A DNA stretch of 64,000 nt from a virus, in IMG/VR virus record IMGVR_UViG_3300030090_003995, positions 23,980 through 87,979 of that record; one strand, written 5' to 3'. The translations under genes and the position numbers were made by a program. Each line of letters starts with the position of its first letter. Position 1 is the first letter of the stretch. The notes beneath the pieces are model-generated. The model ran no database searches. It was not told where the DNA came from and worked only from the letters and a program-made list of their open reading frames with translations. Shown piece after piece: positions 24,523-35,100 of the stretch.

Positions 24523-24579
24523 ACATAATTTTCCACCACAGTATGTGTGTATGTAAAAGTGGTAGGTGGAAGTGATGAA

Positions 24580-24951
24580 ATGTTTGATGAAAAGAAAATT
24601 GTAACGAACAAAGAGACCTTATTTGTGTTGAATGAGAGTGAACTACATTATATTAAAGTAGCACCTGATTCAGAAGAATATTTAAAAATATGGATTAAAC
24701 AACCAACTTGGCTACAAGTAGAACAAGCAGTTAATTCTGTTCTAAAACTTAATGCTAGGACTCAAGACATGGATTTAGATTTAAACGCCATGTATAAATA
24801 TATGGTTGATAATTTTATTGACAAGACTGAGCCTCATCTCAGTTCTGTCGATTTACTACGACTCACGCCCTTTGTGGGCAATCAGATTAAAGAGATTCTC
24901 CCAAATCCTTTCAAGGATTTACAGGGGGATGAAGTAAAAAACGAAGATTGA
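24580..24951 (+). CDS. tail assembly chaperone, first frame (G-like)
   Basis: This 123-residue helical protein is encoded between tube and tape measure, with a second overlapping frame and a canonical slippery heptamer near its end. That is the gpG/gpGT arrangement: the chaperone holds the tape measure for tube assembly. I chose ATG 24580 because AGTGAT stands three bases before it. GTG 24547 would add 11 residues. Without a frameshift it stops at TGA 24949-24951. Confidence 0.65.
   Translation: MFDEKKIVTNKETLFVLNESELHYIKVAPDSEEYLKIWIKQPTWLQVEQAVNSVLKLNARTQDMDLDLNAMYKYMVDNFIDKTEPHLSSVDLLRLTPFVGNQIKEILPNPFKDLQGDEVKNED
24936..24942 (+). promoter_or_regulatory. -1 programmed frameshift slippery site A AAA AAC
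   Basis: In the zero frame the codons read GTA AAA AAC, giving the canonical X XXY YYZ heptamer A AAA AAC in exact phase. A -1 slip leads into the open frame of the T-like domain without a stop. A run of five G (24924-24928), a possible stimulating SD-like element, lies upstream. A small hairpin (about 24965-24983, stem AGGTGGA/TCCAC-CCT) lies 22 bases downstream, further than usual. Confidence 0.65.
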
Positions 24952-25154
24952 AGGCGGCGATTAAAGGTGGAAAATCCACACCTCAAGACGCTTCCCTAAT
25001 TATCGTTTATACCTTAGCGAAAGCATTAGCAATTAGCCCATTAGAAGTTTATAAGATGCCGGCACCATTAGTGCAAGATTTATTATCAGTTCATTTTGTT
25101 ATGGAAGAAATTAAATCTGATGAAATGCAAAAATCTTTAAAAAGTGTGAAGTGA
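24942..25154 (+). CDS. tail assembly chaperone, -1 frame extension (T-like)
   Basis: Read after a -1 slip at 24936-24942, this frame adds 70 residues (from Arg-Arg-Leu-Lys) and would make a fusion of about 191 residues with the G-like part. As an independent gene it has no good ATG or ribosome site (TTG 24948 is the first candidate). It is helical, ending in basic residues, like T domains that contact the tape measure. The stop at 25152-25154 lies directly before the tape measure start. Confidence 0.6.
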   Translation, partial: RRLKAAIKGGKSTPQDASLIIVYTLAKALAISPLEVYKMPAPLVQDLLSVHFVMEEIKSDEMQKSLKSVK

Positions 25155-25159
25155 TTTAT

Positions 25160-27211
25160 ATGGCAGCGGAGCAAAAAGAAATGCTAGAAGCGTTAAACAC
25201 TTTAATTGGCTTGCATAAAGACGCAGCGAAAAAAACAGAACAACATAGAATAGAACAAGAAAAAGCAGAATTGGGATTAGTCGCATACAAAGATAGTATG
25301 AGAGGTCTGTCTGCTGAAATTCAAAATGTTAATAATTATTCAAAAGAAATGGGCCGAACAATGGCTCAAGCCGCTCAAGAAAGTAAAGTTTGGACCGCTG
25401 CTTCTCGGCTGCTATCGGGAACAGGGCTATGGTCTATTCAAAATGGTATTCGTGGTATTATTGACGTGTTTGCTATTTATGACACTTCACAACAAAAAGC
25501 AATGAATAGACAAAATCAGGCTGCTAAAGTAATGGAAAACTACGCTGATGTTCTTGAAAAATATAAAGAAGAACAAATCAAATTAAACGACGCTATTGAA
25601 GCGGGTGCTGATGCAACATATTGGGAAACAAATGCTGCATATAAATTAATGAAAGCAAAGGGTATTTCTCATGAAACCTCCATTAAACTTCTTAAAGAAG
25701 AAATGGATGTTATGGATGATATGATTAAAAAACAAAAACGTTTAATAGAAGGAAGTTGGTTTTCCAAAAAAACAGCGGATTTGAGGGCAAGAATTGGATT
25801 AAAAATTAGAGGAAGACTAAAAAAGGATTTTCAAGATAGGGAAAAATATATTGAACAAGTCAATAAAGGTAGATTTTTAGTAAATCAGGGTTCTGTCAAT
25901 ACCGGCGCAAGGGTAACAGCATATCATGGTCAGGATGCTAAAGCACTACATCATTTTACGGAAATGATTAAACCATTTGAAATGGGTTTATCGGCAATAG
26001 GAAAAACTGCGGAAATGTTAGGTAAAGGTGCTACAAAGGGGGTTTCACAAGCATTTGGTGTAGGTAAAGCGATTTGGGATATGGGGCCGGATAGTTCAGA
26101 ACAAAGACGAGCAAAAAGACTAGAAAAACAAAAAATGGCTGAATTTAAAGAGGGGCAAGGAATAGGGTTTAGTGGTCAACAATTCGCTAACTTGTTTGAT
26201 ATTCCTGATGTTAAAGCAAAAAAACCCGGAGGATGGGATAGTTGGGCTAATTTCAAAAAGCGTGTGGCATTTGAAAGAGGACAATTTAATAGAAGTAAAT
26301 TTGGTAAAAAAATGTTGGAGTTTCAAGAATTTATAAAAAAGAAAGTTATTCCCAATATAATGTTCGTGTTTAGTAAATTAAAAATGGCTATGCTTTATTT
26401 CGTAGCAGCATTAGTAGTTGTTATGGCACTAATGCCATTAATTAAAAGTTTATGGGAAGGTGTAAAAGAAACGGCTGGGTTATTATCAGCAATAGGAATT
26501 GGAGTATGGGACCAAGTAAAGAGTATTTGGGGAGATGCTGTTAAATTACTTGAAGTAACATGGGGTATGATTTATTCAGCATTTACTGGAGATGCGGAAG
26601 CACTTGTAGGTTATACTTTAGACTTTTTATGGGTAAGTGCTAAATTGATTTTTAAACTTGCCGCATTAACATTTACTGTGGCAATTGGCGCGGCAGTAGC
26701 ATTAGGATTAGGTATTTGGAATTGGATTGTAACTAACGGTCCCGGCAAATTAATAAAAATCTTACTATATGCAGGACTCATTTTAATTGTTTATCATATA
26801 GCAGCACAAGCAATAGCGATGATTGCTTCAATAATAGCAGGTATTATTGGTGTAATTCCTGTTGGTATTGCTTTGCTTGTTATTGCACTTGGCGTTGTAT
26901 TGCATCAATTTGGTCGATGGATTGGGAAAAATTTATTTGGATTTTCAGAAGGTGGTGTGGTCAATCATACCGGAATGTCTTTAGTTGGTGAAAAGGGTCC
27001 AGAATTTGTAAACTTACCAAGGGGTTCTAGAGTCTTCAGTAATAAAGATAGTAAAAAAATGGTTGGTGGTAATGTAACTAATAATATTTCAGTAAATGTT
27101 CAAGGAAGAGTGGGCGCATCAGATTCAGAAATTAGAGATATTGCTAGAAAGGTTGGTGTTCAGATTAATAGAGAAATAAATAGGACAACATCTTCAGCAA
27201 CAAGGTCGTGA
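25160..27211 (+). CDS. tape measure protein
   Basis: This 683-residue protein has a helical N-terminal half, a cluster of hydrophobic membrane-like helices at about residues 410-590, and the classic tape-measure ending FSEGGVVNHTGMSLVGEKGP with FVNLPRGSRVFS. Tape measure proteins set tail length and help eject DNA. It follows the chaperone pair, as expected. AGTGAT precedes ATG 25160. It is short for a tape measure, which implies a modest tail length. Confidence 0.88.
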   Translation: MAAEQKEMLEALNTLIGLHKDAAKKTEQHRIEQEKAELGLVAYKDSMRGLSAEIQNVNNYSKEMGRTMAQAAQESKVWTAASRLLSGTGLWSIQNGIRGIIDVFAIYDTSQQKAMNRQNQAAKVMENYADVLEKYKEEQIKLNDAIEAGADATYWETNAAYKLMKAKGISHETSIKLLKEEMDVMDDMIKKQKRLIEGSWFSKKTADLRARIGLKIRGRLKKDFQDREKYIEQVNKGRFLVNQGSVNTGARVTAYHGQDAKALHHFTEMIKPFEMGLSAIGKTAEMLGKGATKGVSQAFGVGKAIWDMGPDSSEQRRAKRLEKQKMAEFKEGQGIGFSGQQFANLFDIPDVKAKKPGGWDSWANFKKRVAFERGQFNRSKFGKKMLEFQEFIKKKVIPNIMFVFSKLKMAMLYFVAALVVVMALMPLIKSLWEGVKETAGLLSAIGIGVWDQVKSIWGDAVKLLEVTWGMIYSAFTGDAEALVGYTLDFLWVSAKLIFKLAALTFTVAIGAAVALGLGIWNWIVTNGPGKLIKILLYAGLILIVYHIAAQAIAMIASIIAGIIGVIPVGIALLVIALGVVLHQFGRWIGKNLFGFSEGGVVNHTGMSLVGEKGPEFVNLPRGSRVFSNKDSKKMVGGNVTNNISVNVQGRVGASDSEIRDIARKVGVQINREINRTTSSATRS

Positions 27212-27215
27212 TTAA

Positions 27216-27965
27216 ATGGTTAGTAATAGTTCAATAGGTGATGTTGGCGGGCATTCTGTGTTGTTAAATTTGGCATCGAGGTCAGGTTTAAGTTCTGGAG
27301 AAAATTGGACTCAAAATAGAATTTCGTTAAAGGCGGATAATATCACCTTTAACACTTCAAAAGATGTTCTCGCTTTACCATTACCTTTGAGCGGTTGGGC
27401 AACAGGTGAATCAACAAAAGTAGCATTAGATTTTGGCGTTGCCACTAAAAATATTTCACTTAGCGGGATTATTACCGAACAAAATATTCTTAAGAAGTTT
27501 AAAGATGACGATACTTCTTATAATAGATTCATGACAGCACATGAAGTTTCTCAACTGATTCATTCTTATGTTGATTCATCTTTTCTACAACAGCAGCAAA
27601 ATCTAAATTCAATTATTATTTTGATGCCTTCTAGAGTAAATAAAAATTGGGATTATTATACTACATCTGTTGATGGTGTCTCAGCAAATGTAGATGCAAA
27701 CACCGCAACTGAAGATGCACCATTAATTCCTTTTTCATATAAAGTCCGTGGTGGCGGTTCTTCAGGTTCAGGTATTACTTCTCGTAGCACTACCTTTGAT
27801 GCCGCACCTTTACAATTAGGAAATTTTCCTGTTCCAGTTACAACCACTGATGAATCAGAAAATTTAGAAGGATTTATTAGAAACTTTAGCACAACTATGG
27901 TGGGTGGACAACCATATCTTGATTTTACTATGGATTTTGAAATAGCAAAGAGTCCTTTGGGGTGA
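27216..27965 (+). CDS. probable distal tail protein, 249 aa
   Basis: This is a beta-rich protein directly after the tape measure, where distal tail (Dit-like) or baseplate ring proteins are encoded. Features include an N-terminal strand-rich block (SLKADNITFNTSKDVLALPLP), a helical middle and a C-terminal strand region (NFSTTMVGGQPYLDFTMDFE). The call is from gene order. Confidence 0.5.
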   Translation: MVSNSSIGDVGGHSVLLNLASRSGLSSGENWTQNRISLKADNITFNTSKDVLALPLPLSGWATGESTKVALDFGVATKNISLSGIITEQNILKKFKDDDTSYNRFMTAHEVSQLIHSYVDSSFLQQQQNLNSIIILMPSRVNKNWDYYTTSVDGVSANVDANTATEDAPLIPFSYKVRGGGSSGSGITSRSTTFDAAPLQLGNFPVPVTTTDESENLEGFIRNFSTTMVGGQPYLDFTMDFEIAKSPLG

Positions 27966-27969
27966 TTAA

Positions 27970-29163
27970 ATGTCTTATCAGGTGTTAATTGGTGAAAGGA
28001 AATCATTAGTATTTCCTGTCATGTGTTATGGTTATTTAACTGTTGATTATGATGATGAGATTGCCGGACAAAATTATGGTTTATTTGGTCACGACGATTC
28101 GATAACTTTACAGGCTATTATTACACCTTATGATATAAATGGTTTCGGGCATGAATATACAGGATTAGACAATGCGATTGGTGAACATGGAATTGTTGAT
28201 TCTGTTAAAACTTTGCCCGCTAGACAGGCCCGCGATGATGCTTCATCAGCATTATATTACAAAAAAAATGGTACGGGTTCGACAGAAGTTATAGAGACCA
28301 AGACTCAAAGATATAATTATTTAACACCGGCTGCTGCTTTAACACATGAAATGACTATTTTTTACAATGAAGTTTTTCATTTATCACTATTAAACGCTAC
28401 AAGTGTTCATACTAACCAGCCAGCAGAATATAAATTAAGACTAAGAGTTGCCGCTGATGGTGTAGTCGATACTTTAACAAGTGATATTGCAATATCAGCA
28501 GATTTTGAATTATTGAAAAGTGCAGATATTGGCGTTGAAACATACCATAGTAGTAGCCTAGTTAGCAAATATAAAGGTTTAGCAACAATTGAATCTAGCG
28601 GAAATAGCGGTGTTAGTGGGAATACAATTAAAATTACTGGCGGAACTAATACTGATGAGTTATTTTATGTGGACCAAAAACTCTATACTTTAAGTGGACA
28701 AACTTTTACACACGCGGCAACGGTAGCAAGTGTTGGTACAAATGTAAAAACCTTTACAGTAGATTCTTCTCCAACTCACTCATTGACAAATGACGCAATA
28801 ATTTATACTGAAATTCCAAAAGAAGCATTATATTTAGAATCAGCAATTCATATTGCCGCGTCTTTTAATCCAGCAACAGGAAGAATGGCAGTATTTAGAG
28901 GTGGTAATATGATAGCGAATAAAGTCCATAGTGCCGCACCAATTTCCCAATTTCAACTTGCTGGGCAAGATTCATACATAGGTGCAAAAATTACTGGGGA
29001 ATCTGCTGATGCAAATGCTAGTGATAGACAACAATTTATGGGAGAATTGCATGAATTATCTATTAGTGGAAATGATATTCAAAGTTTTCTTAGTACAGAA
29101 ACTTTAACACCACAATACTCAGACTTGTTATTATATTTTAGATTTGAAGAGGTGGATTTATAA
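27970..29163 (+). CDS. tail protein with LamG-like C-terminus, 397 aa
   Basis: The last ~120 residues (LESAIHIAASFNPATGRMAVF ... FMGELHELSISGNDI) match the concanavalin/LamG pattern of sugar-binding fibre domains. A copy of the tail repeat occupies residues ~235-283. The N-terminal ~200 residues are beta-rich and unassigned. It starts with GGTGATTAA after the upstream TGA. It is likely a baseplate or side-fibre protein that touches the host surface. Confidence 0.6.
   Translation: MSYQVLIGERKSLVFPVMCYGYLTVDYDDEIAGQNYGLFGHDDSITLQAIITPYDINGFGHEYTGLDNAIGEHGIVDSVKTLPARQARDDASSALYYKKNGTGSTEVIETKTQRYNYLTPAAALTHEMTIFYNEVFHLSLLNATSVHTNQPAEYKLRLRVAADGVVDTLTSDIAISADFELLKSADIGVETYHSSSLVSKYKGLATIESSGNSGVSGNTIKITGGTNTDELFYVDQKLYTLSGQTFTHAATVASVGTNVKTFTVDSSPTHSLTNDAIIYTEIPKEALYLESAIHIAASFNPATGRMAVFRGGNMIANKVHSAAPISQFQLAGQDSYIGAKITGESADANASDRQQFMGELHELSISGNDIQSFLSTETLTPQYSDLLLYFRFEEVDL
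28672..28818 (+). repeat. tail repeat domain copy
   Basis: Residues ~235-283 of the 397-residue tail protein (pattern YTLSGQTF...VASVG...IIYTEI) match the ~49-residue module found six times in the giant tail protein. Confidence 0.5.
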
Positions 29164-32100
29164 TGACTAATGATAAGTTATTTATTATGAAAAAAGGGTC
29201 AAAACCCGGTGACACACCAACATTAGGAACAAACGTGTACTACGATACTGCAACAAATCCATTAGTTATTTGTGATGATGACACAATTGATGATGCTGCT
29301 ACTATCGCTTGTTATGAAGTTAGAAATGATTGGGTTTTACCGCTTAAAGGAATAAGAACTCATACTTCAGGTGTTGCAGTTGATAATGGAAGTGGTTATG
29401 CTACAAGTGTTGATACGATTAATGTTGATGGTGGCGACCCAAGAGATTTACTTGAAGTAGGTTGGCATACATACAAAAGTGATGGAACATTTATTGGGAC
29501 TATCAAAAGTATGGCTTATGATGGAACACATGGAACAATCGTTTTTACAACAAATATACAAACTGCTTTAGCAAATAATGATGTTATTCATAGAGCATGG
29601 GGTGTATCTAATTCTAAAACTTACAATGTATTAAATAGAATATACCCAAATGATTCAACAAGTGTTGATTTATATTTAGAAAATTTAAACAATACACCTG
29701 GATATAGAATTGATTGCGCATCATACAAAAGTGATGGTTCTACATTAAGTGTGGGTGTATCATTGGCATCATTAGATATAGCAACAAATGATTATTTTGT
29801 TATGATTAACAATTTAGACCCATTGAAACATCACATCGCTAAAATAACAGAAATTACAACTAATGATGTTGCTGGGGATTCTTTTGAGTTTAGCCCTAAA
29901 TACGGTTCAGAAATTCCTAAAGGGACTAAATTTGCTATTTATAAGGGTCCACTTGTAACTGATACAGGCGTTGTTGCTGTTGGTTACGGGTTATATGGAA
30001 ATACTCAAAATTATGGAACTGATTCTGATGAAACCGATGGAACAGGAACGGCTACTGATGCAAGACACGCAGGATTAACACAAATTTCTGCACCTAATTT
30101 TTACTTCTATAATGATAGGCTAAACAAAAAAAATGAATTAAATCATAATACAAAATATATGCTTCATTATTCTAGGACTACAAGTGCGGCTACTCATTAT
30201 TTTAGAGCATTTTTAACTTGTCAAGATTACGGACTGAAAGTTGTTGATTATGGGCCATACACAATGAACGCAACACTAACAGATAAATCTAGAGAATTTG
30301 ATTCTATTAGTTCTACTCCACAATCTACTGACCATTACTCGGCTTCAGTAAGTGAAACATACACTGTTGATGTTGAGGATTGGGATAGATGTTTTACAAA
30401 TAATAAAAGGAATACAAAAAATTTAATTAGACAGTGGTCTAATAATAGAGTTTTTACTGCCACTTCACAAGATGCAAATGCTTATCCTGAAGGAACCTTT
30501 ACAGGCCCAACGAGATATTTACATTATACTACTTCACCAAATGCTTGTAGTTCTATTCCTGATGTATTAGAAATGGAAGTTTTTGATTCTATTAATGAAA
30601 GTGGAAGTTATGTAGATATGGTTATTGCTGATGCGAAAAGAATATATGGTAGAAAATTAAAACAGCATGATAAAATTACAATTAAAAAAATAATTGGTAG
30701 AGACAATTTAGATGAAAATTTTAAAGCACTTCCCGGAAAATGGAGTGGAAATTCTGGCGGAACTGATTTTACTGTCGAATTAGATACAGGTCAAGATTTA
30801 AGAATTTTATTACAAAAAACGACAGCATCAGGAACAAAATATGAAACGTTTTTAATTGGTAATTATTACTATTTTATCACCGGCATAGACGCCCCTGTTA
30901 ATGCTAATATTAGAACACAATCAATTACAATAGGTGGATATAAAGGTAAAACTGATGCAGAATTTGTTGGTGGGGGAACCATTCAGGAAACATTTACAGA
31001 TAGTACAGGATATAGGAGAGCATGGTCAGTTTTAACTGAATCATTACTAACAGATGTATCAATTGATACAGATGTTACATATAGTAATATTGGAACCGCC
31101 ACACAATCTTCAACAATCACTTATGCAAATCAGACTATTAGTTCTAATAATTCTAGACTATATAATTCAGAATTACTTTTACAAGGAGGTTACCTTTTTA
31201 ATTATTCTATACCAATAGAGTATGGGGATAAAACTCATAAAATTTTAAAATTACAATCGCCTAGAAAACAAATGTACCAAGATGAAACTTTAGGTAATGA
31301 AAGTTTACTAGAATATTTTATTGGTGATTATGCTATAATGAAGACAATATTTGTTGGTAGAATTGAAAGTTTAGAGGATTATATTGAACAAGGAATGTTT
31401 AAATATAAATTATCGGGAAGAGGAAATATAAATAAATTATTGGGCCCAATTGTAAATAAAGATTATAAGCATACGGAAGATATTATATATTCTACTTATG
31501 GTCCTATTTTCAATATGAAAGATAGTGGTTATGATGTTAATTTATCTACTGGAGCATACGCTTGGTCGCCTACTCCAGTTATTTTTGATGGAAGTGGTTC
31601 TTGGGGCTCAACAGTAAAAAGGTTATTATTTAAACAAGATGGAAATTTACTCGGTAATGTTTCTAGCACATCATCTAACCAATTAAACTTTGTTGGTGCT
31701 AGTGGGGCGTTACAAACATCAGTTGATAATAACGATTCTATTTATGAAGGTTTAACAGATAGAAATATTATTAGTCTATCAAAGTCTTTAGAAGCCAATC
31801 CAACATTGAATATTTCCCCCTTGTCTTTACGAGGAACTGCTGGAAAGGGGTTAATTTTTACATCTGGCCAAAAATTAGATGTTAATGATTATGGGGTTCC
31901 AACAACGGAATTATCTACTTTAGTTGGGACTTCCGCCCATTCTCATTCTAGGGCTTTAGGTTATAATATTCATAATCCACAGTCGGTAAATGAAGGTGTT
32001 GATTTACCATTTATGTTTAATGTTAAAGATGAAGTAACTACTGGTGGAACATTTTCTAAAATAAATACAGTTAATAGTTTAACAGAATATGAAGTCGTTA

Positions 32101-35100
32101 GTATAGATTCTGGCGTAGGCTCATCAATTATAGAAATAGCACCTAATTGCCCAGTAATTATGGGTAGAGTAGATGATAACCCTAATGATGTTAGGTTTGA
32201 AACGTTAACCGCCACAACTATAAACCCTGACGATAATTATGCTATTGGTCATAATTATGCTATTGAGGTGAATGATAATTATTCCAATACAAACTCAGCC
32301 ATTAATGGTAAGTATATTTACAATTCTGCTGGAATTTTATTAGGAAAGGTGTTAAATGTTATTGATGATGGGGATTCTGGTTATGGGTGTTTAATAATAT
32401 TAGATAGACCATTAACAGTTGCCATCACCACTTCTACTTTATTTTACACTTCAACTAGTAAAACTCATGGTTTGTATTTAATTAATACTCAAGGATTAAG
32501 AAATGGCGGAATATTACAATTAACTAATTCTATATTAAACACTTTATATCAACCAACAATTTTTAACCTTTCGCAAACACCTGATGGTACACACACATTA
32601 GATGCTCTTAACCGTCATTATTGTGCAGTAGATAGATATGGTTCATATTTTTGGAGATATTTGGATTTACAAAAAGGAAAAAAGGGTTCAATTTCCTACG
32701 CTAAAAGGCAAAATATTAGTGGAGATTTAACTGATATTTATTCTGCGCAATTAGGTGAATTTAATGCTTACGCACCAGCATTTAGATTTAATCCCGGAAG
32801 CGACGTATCTCTTAATTTAACAGATTTTAATTATGATTCAGATTATAGTAATGATTACCAAAAAATGGGTTCCCATGAAACTAGAAATGTATTTCCGGTA
32901 TTGGGTAGTAATTTTGCTGATTATGATAAATATAGTTCTAATTCTGCAACACACCCAACAGGTTATAATTTAATACCTAAAAAGTATAGTACAACATTAG
33001 GTGGGCCTTGGAATATTGATTGGGATGGCGCAGTATGGGATTCAACGGCTATTAGAAAGGTTGCTTCAGGAATAAAGGCTAATGCTGTTAAAGCAACTAG
33101 GGATAGGCTAGAACTTATTGACCCTAAAGTAATAACACCATTTTTATTTACAACCGCTGATTTATTTCCCGATAGCCTAACAAGAACAAATCATATTGGG
33201 AATGTTGAGAGAGATTTTAGTAATTATAGTATTATGTTAAAATCAAAACCGACTCAAATTAAAAGTTCCACAGAACATGATAAATATGTTGGTAAATTAA
33301 ATCAATTAGAATTAAGTGATGATTCTTACGAAACGTTATTAATTAATTCCGCATCAATTAAAACTAATCAAATGAGAAGATTAGGTTTAATGCGATTAAC
33401 AGAAATTACATTTGATTGGCATTTTAATATGATTGACCCTGAAAATATTAAAGAAAAGGATAAAAACAATGTACCTTTTTTCAAATACGCTAGATATCAA
33501 AAAGTAACTGATAGTTCAGAAACAATTAGTAGTATTTCAGGGGCAGTAATTACTTGTACAAATTCCGTTACTGCTAGTAAATTCCCTGACGGTTCTTATG
33601 TTTTTGATTCTAATGGTAATTACTTGGGTACAGTTAATTCTAGCGGTGTAAGCGGAAGTAATATTACACTTACCGCTGATGTTAAATTAGTTAATGGTGC
33701 GGCAGCAACTGGTAATTTATATTATATAGAAAAGGGCCACACTAATAATCAGTCATACTATGAGTATTTTATTGGCGGAAAGGATGGAGATGACTCATTT
33801 ACAAACTTTACTGAAGAATCAGCAAACAGTACTAATGATGCTGATGATTCATGGGGTAATACTCCAAGACCATTAAATATGTTACAGATGGCTATTTTTA
33901 ATGGTTATGGTTCTTGTACTGAAACTCTTAATGAATCTACATCTTCTGCTGAAGAGGCTAATAATGAAGGATATGGAGCATCAGATTCTAGTGCATTTAA
34001 AAAATATTTTATTAGAAAAATGGATATGGCTGCAAATGGTAATCATGAAATAGGTTATTTAAATCATATTACTTTACCACCTGTTTTTGAAGGATTTGTT
34101 TTAGAAAAATTATATCAAGCAGGTTCTTCAGGAACAAGATTAAGACCATCAGGTTCAGGAAGTTATATTAGCGGAACGACTATCGCTACAAATGGTGCAT
34201 CACAAGGAGATATTCAAAATCAACTTAAGTATGGTGATAAAATTTATACTGATAATGGAGAATTCGTTGGAACATTCGCTTCAGTCGATGCAAGCGCAGT
34301 AATTACTATCGTTGAAAATTTAAATACAACAACCACTTTAAATCGTGGTGGAGATGATGCTACTTTCTTATGTAAGGGTGGTACACAAATAACAGATTAC
34401 CATTCATCAGGTAATCATATTGATATTGCAACAGGTAAAGGTGGTAATGAAAGTGGTGGACACGCATTATCATCTAAAGAACACGTTGCTAAATATTCTT
34501 ATGCTGCTACTGCTTCTACAATTCCTGATGCAGAATATGTTCATCCTTCAAGAGTTTTAGAAGGAATTTTTAACTTTTTCCAAGATACTAGAATACAAAA
34601 CCCATATGCTAACTTAAGAGCAGTAGCACTAACTAGACATAAAGTAGAAAATAGTGGAGGAAAATTGGGTTGGAATGTAACAGAAGATATTAAACCGAAA
34701 ATAGGCGCGGGAATGTCTGCATTATTAGGTTCAGTTGGAAATGGTGGAGGACTAGATGGTGAGGACAAGCAACAACAATTAAAAATAAAAGTTGGGTCTG
34801 ATTTAGACTATGTTCAACAGGATTATCCACCAATGTTTATTGCTGCTAGATTATTTGATAGTCATACTTTTCCAGATGGTTTTTCTACTCACGATGACTT
34901 TAGGGGAGAATTTGCTAAATTTACTAGAACTAAATCTGCAACAGGACAAGTTTTCAAAAATAGGGGTGAACAGGGTGGAAAACAAACCCTTTGCGATGGT
35001 GGAGAATTTGTATTTAAGCCTATATTTAACACTCAAGGAACAAATACTAGTATTACTTATGATACTACAACGCCAAATGGAAGTAGTATGGCTAGAATTA

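Noticed and set aside
24390-24611. Antisense frame opposite the tail chaperone leader
   Set aside because: Explained as a shadow of Lys-rich codons in the 42-residue gene.
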